Source: Celoporthe dispersa | Lineage: Eukaryota > Ascomycota > Sordariomycetes > Diaporthales > Cryphonectriaceae | Length of the DNA stretch: 64,000 bases | Assembly: GCA_016584495.1 (NCBI GenBank) | Contig: WAID01000009.1 | Span: 3,906,001-3,970,000 of the forward strand | Direction of reading: 5' to 3' | In this document: piece by piece, positions 56,245 through 64,000 of the stretch | How positions within the stretch are numbered: position 1 is the first letter of the stretch | Layout: every line of letters starts with the position of its first letter | Translations under genes and position numbers: made by a program | The notes under the pieces: generated by a model | What the model was told of the DNA's origin: nothing | What the model saw: only the letters and a program-made list of their open reading frames with translations | Databases searched by the model: none

Positions 56245-57494
56245 ATGTCCACCATGTCGAACGAGATCAAACTCCTCAGCGGGAACTCCCACCCCATGCT
56301 GGCCCAGCTGGTCGCAAACCGGTCAGTACCTGCAGCCTCTGCAAGATTACCTCCCACTCCCCTCCCCCCCCCCCCCGAGATGGCGCGCAGGATTCTAACG
56401 TGCAGGTGGAACGGGCCGCACCCACAGGCTGGGGATAGAGATCGCAAAGACAATGAGTCTGAACTACTCGAACCAGGAGACCAGCGTGACGGTCGGCGAG
56501 TCCGTGCGGGACGAGGACGTCTTCATCATCCAGTCCACAGCCCCCGGCGATATCAATGACGGCCTGATGGAGCTCCTGATCATGATACATGCCTGTACGT
56601 GCGACGCTGGCTCTACGGCAGGGCAGAGACGAGGTGGCTGATACAACAACGAGCAATTAGGCCGGACAGCATCCGCACGGCGCATCACGGCCGTGATACC
56701 CAACTTCCCCTACGCGCGACAGGACAAGAAGGACAAGAGCCGGGCCCCCATCAGCGCCAGGCTGATTGCGAACATGCTCACCACCGCTGGCTGTAACCAT
56801 GTCATCACCATGGACCTTCACGCATCGTACGTAGCACAAGCCTCCCCCCCCCCTTTCTTGTTAGGTAAAACACCGCCTGGATCTGGTTTTCTTACCCAAG
56901 CTGACGATACCCCCTTGCCCTCCCTTTCCTGCCTGCAGACAGATCCAAGGCTTCTTCAACGTCCCCGTCGACAACCTCTACGCCGAGCCCTCCGTCCTGC
57001 GCTGGATCCAGGAGAACCTCTCCGTCAAGGACTGCGTGATCGTCTCCCCCGACGCCGGCGGCGCCAAGCGCGCAACCTCCCTCGCCGACCGCCTCGACCT
57101 CCCCTTCGCCCTGATCCACAAGGAGCGGCCCCGCCCCAACGAGGTCGGCCGCATGGTCCTCGTCGGCAACGTCGTCGACAAGGTGTGCATCCTGGTGGAC
57201 GACATGGCCGACACCTGCGGCACGCTCGCAAAAGCTGCCGCTGTGGTCAAGGAGAACGGAGCGCGCGAGGTCGTTGCCATCGTCACCCACGGCATCCTGA
57301 GCGGGCCCGCCATCGACAACATCAACAAGAGCGCCCTGTCCCAGGTCGTAGTCACCAACACCGTCCCCCTAGGCGACAAGCTCGAGCGCTGCCCGAAGCT
57401 CAAGGTCATGGACGTCAGCGGCACGCTGGCTGAGTCCATACGTCGGACGCACAACGGCGAGAGTGTGAGCTATCTGTTCACACACGTTTTCTAA
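56245..57494 (+). CDS. prs: Ribose-phosphate pyrophosphokinase (PRPP synthetase)
   Basis: Makes phosphoribosyl pyrophosphate from ribose 5-phosphate and ATP for purine, pyrimidine, His and Trp synthesis; cytosolic. Exons are 56245-56321, 56428-56594, 56661-56826 and 56939-57494, 321 residues, frame intact. Motifs: KLLSGNSHPMLAQLVA start; SVRDEDVFIIQS; ARQDKKDKSRAPISARLIAN (ATP loop); MDLHASQIQGFF with the metal/ATP His; VSPDAGGAKRA; and the PRPP-binding VDDMADTCGTLAKAA. Length and lack of insertions fit the catalytic Prs2/3/4 type rather than Prs1/5. Introns 1 and 3 carry runs of 13 C (56364-56376) and 10 C (56844-56853). Which paralogue it is cannot be told from one copy. Confidence 0.96.
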
Positions 57495-58731
57495 GACGGT
57501 GTGCTCTCGCAGAGTATGGGTGGAGGAAGGAAGGAAATCGGGTGGGTCAGGAGTCATTTGGGTTTTGTTTTTTTCTTTGAGCTTCTTGGTAGACGGTCTG
57601 GGTATGTCTGCAAAGTCTAGAGGGTGCCGGAGGAAAAAAAAAATGGACCGGGGCAGTCATGATGTCTGCTTGCCATCAACCACCAGTGGAGTTGATGTGC
57701 TCTTTACCTGTTTCCCCCCTTCCGGCAGTGTCATTGGGTGTCTCACGATGGAGCGCTCTTTGCTTTATATGGGGATGTACGAGACCATCCCCGTAAACAT
57801 TTTGGCCAGGGTAAGGCGAACAGTTCGTGGGGCCTTGTCCACCTATGAGTTCAGGCTACTCTCCTCCGCAGCAAGCGAAACCAGTTCTTCAGCATCGTCC
57901 ATCCTCGCAAGCCGCGGCGAAGTGTACCCTGACCGCGGTGACCATAAGCCTTCAGGAACGCCTACAAGTCTCGAGCTGTAGAGCAAGACAGTCAGCAATA
58001 TCACAACAATGGAGGAAACAGATCTTGAACAACAGAACTTCAAAACTGAAGAATAATGATCAGGCAGTCGTTTACGGCCAGCAGCGCATAAACTTCCGAG
58101 ATGTTTAATATTATTCTTCTTGATACTGCCGAGACGATGTTGGATTCTTTTCAGACGTGCAATGGGTCACCACATACACATATGCCTCGGAAAGCATTGT
58201 ATATTGGCGTCCTGGCATTGACGACGACTCACGTATGGGAGAGATCCCATGTATCCACATCTAGACAACCCGATAAAACTCTTGTAGCATCTGATTGTCG
58301 TATAGATGATGATTGTGGTTTGGATTCAGGAATCACACATAGAGAAACCACTTCGTAACAAAAACAGCGAGATCATCTCCCAGCAGCAAGCGAGTCTTGC
58401 TATCTCGGAGCAACATCTACAATCATGACCGGGGCTCGGGGGTTCGGACAGTGAACATTGAGTTATTGTTAGATAATAGCGCTGTACGGCGCGTAGAGCA
58501 GGCACAAGGATCAAGACTTGCAACACCCCAGCTTGCAGAGAGCAGTAATTGATCACTTGTCCCAATAACGCCTTTAATATGGAGGTATCGATCATTGTAT
58601 AGCATCTGTTTTGGAGTCTTTGTCCATGTCGAGCCAAGAGATACTCTCCCACTTTTGTGCCGAACCAGCCATCATATCCCTAAACCGTACCCGAATCCCA
58701 AGAGACGTCCCCGTTTCCGAGCGCCAAACAC
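57495..58731. other. Convergent 3' region
   Basis: 1.2 kb between PRPP synthetase and RPS6 3' ends. ORFs are short and unrecognised. No RNA gene or repeat seen apart from an A run near 57633-57642. Confidence 0.5.
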
Positions 58732-59982
58732 CTAAGCCTTGTGCATGGAAGAAGCGCGGCGCTTGCGGGCATCGGCCTTGGTGGCCTTGGTCTCGGCAAC
58801 ACGCTTGGCGAGGATCTGGGCGTACTCGTTCTGCGCACAGAGTTAGCGGACGGTGCTCGTGGATACACACGATCACGGAGGTTCATATAGAAACGTACGG
58901 CCTCGTCCTTGACCTTCTCGGCCTGGCGGCGCTTGAGTGCGACACGGTGGCGCTTGTGCTGCAGGCGCTGGGGAGTGACCAGGCGCTGGATCTTGGGAGC
59001 CTTGGTGTAAGGCTTGGCACCCTCCTTCTTGGGCTGGACCTCGCGGCGGATCACGTACTTGCGGACCTATATCCCGGGGGAAAGCAGACAGAAATATTAG
59101 CCCTGAGATTCACGATGCTGAATCTCATTCCTCTCACTCTCTACCCGAACTGCTTGACTTCCACCACCGCAGTCATCGGGCAGGCGAAGACGGAACTGTA
59201 TGTGGTGTGGGAGAAACATACATCGTCCTCCTTGGTGAGGCCGAAGAACTTGCGGATCTTGGTGGCGCGCTTGGGTCCGAGGCGCTTAGGGTGGACGACG
59301 TCGGTGAGGCCGGGGATGTCCTGCTCGCCCTGCTTGACGATGGCGAGAGCGAGGACGGACAGGTCCATAGCGACGATGCAGCCGCGGACAGACTTGCGCT
59401 TGCGCTCGCCAGTGCGGCGGGGCCGGTAGCAGGAGTGGCCGTCGGAGAGGAGAAGTCGGACACGGGTAGGGTGCATGACACCCTGCTTCATGGGGAAGCC
59501 CTGCTTGTCGTTGCCGCCGGTGATGCGGAAGATGTAGCCCTTCCACTCGTCACCGAGAGACTCGGCGGGGACCTCCTGGCCCATCTAGAAGGTATTGTCA
59601 GTCCGTTGCTCAAGCTCCTGCTGTTTCTAGGAACCACTACGTGACCATCGTGATGCGGTGATCCGGCGTTGTGTTGGCGGTCGGTATCGATCGCGATCGT
59701 TGCATGGAAGCTCGGCTAGAGGGGGGATGGGGGGAGAACGTACGCGCTTCTCCATGAAGACGCGGAGCTTGCGCTCATCTTCAACCTCGATGAGCTTTTG
59801 GCTGCCGTTAGCCGGGTAGGAACTGCGATACCGATGAAAAGTCAGCAACTGCACGATTCGCTGTTCACGATCAAGGCCCCACGAAGGCGGTTTGCAATTC
59901 GACGTAGAAAGCTCAAAGGCGAAGGTGGGGAGGGCAGCAGGAATATCGCCAGGAATTCTCAAACGCACATGTTCAACTTCAT
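58732..59982 (-). CDS. rps6: 40S ribosomal protein S6
   Basis: Small-subunit protein eS6, a target of TOR/S6-kinase signalling. Exons (minus): 59969-59982, 59744-59822, 59222-59584, 58899-59066 and 58732-58830, 240 residues, frame intact. The first exon codes only four residues plus part of the fifth (MKLN, I split by the intron), a usual arrangement for fungal RPS6. Landmarks: ISYPANGSQKLIEVEDE, MGQEVPAESLGDEWKGY, GGNDKQGFPMKQGV, SVRGCIVAMDLSVLAL and VRKYVIRREV. The C-terminal basic helix ends in RKRRASSMHKA, with the RRxSS phosphorylation site. Confidence 0.97.
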
Positions 59983-60478
59983 TTTGTCGGGCTCTCAGTC
60001 GAGAATCGTGGACTGAAAGAATGAAGTCGAGGAAGTTGGTGATGGGGAATGGCTTCGAAGTTCGAAAGGTAGGAGGGCAGGTCGACAGGAAGGTCAATTG
60101 GACAGCCAAAAACCAATTTTCTGTGCGAAGGGCTAATTTTTGCGTCTGTGCACGCTAGTCCACGAATGATCTTAGTGGCTCGCCAAATGGTCGGTGGGGC
60201 CTTTTCAACCCAGGCTTCCGAAAAGGGTCGTGGTAAAAATCCCCATGCAAAATGACTAAGCCCTCCTCGACTTCGGCGTGAACATCAACACTTTGTCTCT
60301 TTTACTCACATCCACACTCTATCTACTCAAAAGCCGACTTGGCATTTTTTGACTACGACGGCTGCCAGTATATACCGGCTTGAAAGCCTTCCTTTGCATT
60401 ACAAACCCTAGATCGAGCAGATCTGATATGACGAGGCCCCCGGTTTTTCTCCAGGTGAACGACAGCTGCACCTAGAAA
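59983..60478. promoter_or_regulatory. Divergent RPS6-DPH1 promoter
   Basis: A 496-base spacer drives RPS6 leftward and DPH1 rightward. I see no certain TATA box or known ribosomal-protein element, so the regulatory role is inferred from position only. Confidence 0.5.
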
Positions 60479-61883
60479 ATGGAGGACGACAGAGCCCAGG
60501 TGGATCTGGGCATTGCTGCCGATATTGAGCATCAAGAGGCACCCACGCAGGCCGTCAGACAACCAAAGAAGAGATTTGTTGGCAGGCGGACGGCAGCACA
60601 GACGGCCGCAGCCAAGAACGGAGACGGCTCTGCGTCCATCGAAGATGCTGGGGCCATTCAGGGTAGAGTCACTCATTCACAGTGCACTGAGATAGAAAGA
60701 TTTAATAACAAGTTTACTAGTGGCCCAGCCAAGGAGAGCACCTCGTCTTCTGAACCAGGTTCCCCCAGAGATCCTTGACGACCCAGAACTTAAGTCTGCC
60801 ATGTCCCTCCTGCCGGCAAATTACTCCTTTGAGATACCAAAGACCATCCACCGTATCCGGACTCTAGGGTCCAAGAAGGTCGCCCTCCAGATGCCCGAGG
60901 GCCTTCTCATGTTTGCAACCACTATTTCCGACATCCTTCAGCAGTTCTGCCCTGGCATCGAGACCCTCATCATGGGCGACGTCACTTATGGGGCGTGCTG
61001 CATTGACGACTACACCGCTCGTGCCATGGGCTGTGACCTGCTTGTCCATTATGCGCACTCGTGTCTGATACCAGTCGATGTCACAAAGATCAAGACGCTC
61101 TATGTCTTCGTCGACATCAGCATCGACACGGCACACCTGCTGGCGTCTCTGGAGAGGAATTTCACCCCAGGAAAGACGATTGCCATGGTCGGCACCATCC
61201 AATTCAATGCGACGATCCACGGAGTGCGGTCAGCCCTGACCAAAGCTGGGTTCAAGGTCATCGTTCCTCAGATCGCCCCCTTGTCCAAGGGCGAGATCTT
61301 GGGATGTACCAGTCCCGACCTCACCAGATACGCCGAAGACGGGCCCGTTGATCTCATTCTCTACCTGGGCGATGGGCGCTTCCATCTAGAGAGCATCATG
61401 ATCCACAACCCTGAGGTCCCAGCCTACAGATACGACCCGTACTCACGGAAGCTTACACATGAGACATATGGGCATGAGGAAATGCAGGACCTGCGGCGGC
61501 AGGCGATCACCACAGCCAAGTCAGCAAAGAAGTGGGGCCTCATCCTTGGGTCACTGGGAAGGCAGGGCAACCCGAACACGATGTCCCTGATTGAGAGGAA
61601 GCTCACACAGCTGGGAATCCCATGGGTCAATCTCCTGCTGAGCGAGATCTTCCCAGGGAAGCTGGCAACGATGAGCGACGTGGCGTGCTGGGTGCAGGTC
61701 GCCTGTCCACGGTTGAGCATCGACTGGGGGTATGCATTCCCTAGGCCCCTGCTGACGCCGTATGAAGCCCTCATCGCGCTGGGGGAGAAGGAAGACTGGG
61801 GGAAGGGTGTGTATCCGATGGACTACTATGGCAAAGATGGTCTGGGGAGAGCGAAGCCTGCGAGGTTAGTAGAGGCAGCATAG
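60479..61883 (+). CDS. dph1: Diphthamide biosynthesis protein 1 (Dph1)
   Basis: With Dph2, a radical-SAM-type [4Fe-4S] enzyme that transfers the 3-amino-3-carboxypropyl group of SAM to a His of eEF2. Exons are 60479-60662 and 60721-61883, 448 residues, intact. After a basic N-terminal region, the three domain-wise conserved Cys regions are visible: GDVTYGACCIDDYTARAMG, HYAHSCLIP context, and VACPRLSIDWG near residue 395. Other signatures: KKVALQMPEGLLMFA start of domain 1, DLILYLGDGRFHLESIMI and GSLGRQGNP. Dph1 rather than Dph2 is favoured by the overall order and by the ACPRLSIDW segment. It acts on translation and shares a promoter region with RPS6. Confidence 0.95.
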
Positions 61884-62344
61884 TAGCCGTGCCAGTACCC
61901 AATTTGGAAAACGCGGATGCTGGAGGGGCAATGTCGACATCGCATGCCCCCTTCTAGGATCAGACGTCTTGCCTTGGACATCCTCCTGAATTGTGACATG
62001 GCTCAAGTCTGGCTACGGAGTGCCAGGGATGGCAGAGTACAAACGTCCTTGTTCTGAACATGTCTCTCGCCATTGTTCTTCTTGGACGGGTATACTGAGC
62101 GCCCCTTGTGTAGACCTCCCGGTTTCATATAATCCAACTCTCACCAACCTAGAGATGACAGAAGCCCTTCCTGGGTCGCCCTTCTCCCTTCCGAACTTCG
62201 TGATCGACCGTAGCTGCGCAGCTGCCTATTTCCGTAGCCCACCCACCGCAGTAACAAGTGCTGTCCTCGTACCGCAAGTTCACCATCCATAGGAACCTTG
62301 CCCTGCCGTGCTCCCACACCTTCACGCCCATGCACCCGCGCCCT
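61884..62344. other. Convergent 3' region
   Basis: Between the 3' ends of DPH1 and CTF8. A 99-codon plus ORF (61993-62292) has no recognisable content. Nothing else seen. Confidence 0.5.
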
Positions 62345-62821
62345 TCAGCTCGTTCCAACCGGCTCAGGTCTCGACGAGAAAACAATCTTGTACTTGACGA
62401 TTTCCGCAATCTCCAGCTCCTCCCCCTCTCCCTCCCGCCGCCTCACCACCCCGACCGCCCGCGGCAGCTTCTTCACCTCCCCCGTCAGCCTCTGGTGCTG
62501 CCCAACAAAGAGATAAACCCGCTTCATCCACGCGGTGCTGGACGGGTCGAACGTGACCGAGTCGGGCTTGTAGTCCGGAAACTCGACGCGGCCGATGCTG
62601 ACGGGACCTGCTGCCGGGGACGACGCGTCGGTGGCCAGGTCTTCGGGGGCGGGGAAATTGAAGGTCCCCTGGAGCTCGAGGAGGGCGAGGCCTGCTGGTG
62701 TCTGCAGGAGGTCCGGGAGGGGGTTGGCTGATGATGCGGGGAGCGCGGTGGTGATGACCGTTGCTGCTGGTGAAGATCTTGGGTGGAGTTTTATTGCGGT
62801 TGGTGGCTGTTGCTGGGCCAT
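62345..62821 (-). CDS. ctf8: Chromosome transmission fidelity protein 8
   Basis: Small subunit of the alternative clamp loader Ctf18-RFC needed for sister-chromatid cohesion and the replication checkpoint; nuclear. Single exon, 158 residues, intact. Conserved Ctf8 pattern: LLQTPAGLALLELQGTFNFP, IGRVEFPDYKPD, WMKRVYLFVGQHQRLTGEV, KKLPRAVGVVRRR and a final EIAEIVKYKIVFSSRPEPVG. The start is the first Met before the family block. A (GT)18 repeat lies about 115 bases upstream of the ATG. Confidence 0.92.
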   Translation of the reverse strand: MAQQQPPTAIKLHPRSSPAATVITTALPASSANPLPDLLQTPAGLALLELQGTFNFPAPEDLATDASSPAAGPVSIGRVEFPDYKPDSVTFDPSSTAWMKRVYLFVGQHQRLTGEVKKLPRAVGVVRRREGEGEELEIAEIVKYKIVFSSRPEPVGTS

Positions 62822-62932
62822 GGCTGCTGAAGTGGGTGCAGATGTGACGATTCAATGAATGATATTATGTGCGGCCCGCCGATGAGTTTGCTCCTGTCGC
62901 GTCAGATCGGGAGACACCATCAATACTGTAGT

Positions 62933-62972
<40 letters not shown>

Positions 62973-63699
62973 TTGCAAACTTTTGAGATAGTAATTCGGT
63001 GGTGCGCTGTTCGAGATGCACCTGGCTGAGATTTCCTCTATAGAAAGGGCGTCGATTGAGTGAGAGGAAGAGGGTCTGCGTACCCACGACGCCTGTTGCA
63101 CGAATCTCATGTCAAGTCAACCACCCTAGCGGCAACTCTCCAGAAATGGCAGGCTGCCAACGATATCACCACAACTACCGCAATACCTTGACAAACAGAT
63201 TGAGAATAGAATTACGATAAAGAAAGTAAAGAATAAAGAGATAAATGAAGAAATTAGTAAGATAAAACAACAGAAAAAGAAAGAGAGAAAGAATAAAAAA
63301 AGAAGAAGAAACGGCGAAGACCAGGACGAAGTGCAAATGGGGAAGAAATGAAGAAGAGAGAAAGCATAAAAGAAAGAGAAAATAAAGAGAAGCGAAAAGT
63401 CAAGAAGAGACAGAAAAAGAAAAAAGAAAACAAAATACAACCAAGGAGGTTCGGCAGGGAGAGTAGGCGGTCATCTGAACGCCCCCGCCGCGCCCAGCTG
63501 CGGAGAGCCTCATGTGCCACCATCCAGGCCCTCTCTGATTCGCCAACGATGCTCACCTCCAAAAAAAAGAAAGGTTTAAAGTGATTTACGAGCAGAGAGC
63601 CGTAAAGTTTAACGGCCTCGCCCAGTGTGATGAGTCGGCATTGACATCCAACAGTCAAGAACAAAGGCAGGACAGGACACATGCAGCAGTACAGCCACC
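62822..63699. other. Divergent region with purine tract
   Basis: Promoter side of CTF8 (minus) and of the right-edge oxidoreductase (plus). It holds the (GT)18 repeat and a long A/G-rich tract (about 63215-63440). No gene. Confidence 0.5.
62935..62970. repeat. (GT)18 microsatellite
   Basis: Eighteen uninterrupted GT units in the CTF8 promoter region. Such tracts are length-variable and can adopt left-handed DNA. Confidence 0.98.
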
Positions 63700-63977
63700 A
63701 TGGACATCCGTGCTGACATCAACTATTTCCCTGCGTCTGATGAGAAGAAGGTAATCACAACGGAAGAATGGGTGCCTAGGTTCCTCGGCGTCCGAGGCGA
63801 GGGGACGAGGACGATGACCATCCACGACATCCGGGGGATCGAGGACCGCTTCGACCTGGACACGAACGGCTTCAAGTTCATACGACTCGCAGGCAACAGC
63901 GAGGCCCGCAGTGTTGAGAGCGACGAGATCATCCAGAGGGAGTATTTCCCAGAGCTCGAGGGAATCTTCAAGAAGCT
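63700..63977 (+). CDS. AsaB/CmcJ-type oxidoreductase, first exon (partial)
   Basis: The first exon of a gene running off the right edge. The ATG at 63700 opens DINYFPASDEKKV. It is followed by MTIHDIRGIEDRFDLDTNGF, the N-terminal pattern of fungal GA4-desaturase-like/AsaB and CmcJ/NvfI hydroxylases, which are Fe(II)/2-oxoglutarate-type enzymes often found in secondary-metabolite clusters. The frame meets a stop right after a good donor, GTAAGG at 63978, so an intron most likely starts there. The metal-binding residues would lie in the part outside the window and cannot be checked. Confidence 0.65.
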
Positions 63978-64000
63978 GTAAGGAATCCAAACCCCTTCTA

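Noticed and set aside
1..64000. tRNA, rRNA, CRISPR array, transposon or terminal repeats
   Set aside because: Read for B-box-like GGTTCGANTCC words, direct-repeat arrays and transposase motifs on both strands; none found by eye.

Overview
This window is nuclear DNA from a filamentous ascomycete (Pezizomycotina, most likely Sordariomycetes). Genes have one to five short introns (roughly 50-150 bases, GTRNGY donors, YAG acceptors). Exons are GC-rich and intergenic DNA carries purine or pyrimidine tracts. The gene set is fungal throughout: a SOG2-type RAM-pathway protein, a Ydc2/Cce1 mitochondrial resolvase, a Gyp5-type TBC protein, a Tom1/HUWE1 HECT ligase and AflR-type Zn2Cys6 regulators. No bacterial, viral, tRNA, rRNA or CRISPR signal was seen.

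Layout. 0-3.2 kb: two convergent AflR-like regulator genes, the left one without a visible zinc cluster. 3.7-4.8 kb: very-long-chain enoyl-CoA reductase (TSC13). 5.1-6.1 kb: BLOC-1 subunit 1-like protein. 7.0-9.6 kb: divergent amidohydrolase and glyoxalase-like genes. 9.7-11.3 kb: glutathione reductase. 12.3-15.3 kb: convergent Holliday-junction resolvase and RecQ helicase. 17.9-21.1 kb: SOG2. 21.1-26.7 kb: gene-poor, accessory-looking stretch with a decayed short-chain dehydrogenase and an intact AflR-like regulator. 26.7-31.0 kb: DEAH-type RNA helicase. 33.3-34.0 kb: RPS8. 35.0-38.3 kb: Gyp5-like Rab-GAP. 40.8-53.4 kb: TOM1, about 4,078 residues. 56.2-57.5 kb: PRPP synthetase. 58.7-60.0 kb: RPS6, divergent from DPH1 (60.5-61.9 kb). 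62.3-62.8 kb: CTF8. The right edge holds the first exon of an AsaB/CmcJ-type oxidoreductase.

Most of the window is conserved housekeeping: lipid elongation, redox, recombination, polarity signalling, membrane traffic, ubiquitin, translation, nucleotide supply and sister-chromatid cohesion. The ends and the 21-27 kb stretch look like accessory secondary-metabolism territory.

The most striking global property is that many otherwise well-conserved genes are interrupted by one-base indels. I place about 24, nearly all at runs of identical bases. Correcting each by one base restores family-like proteins and total coding lengths divisible by three. The simplest reading is homopolymer error in the assembly, so I annotate these genes as functional CDS and list each site. 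All exon boundaries were read by eye from splice signals and protein continuity.
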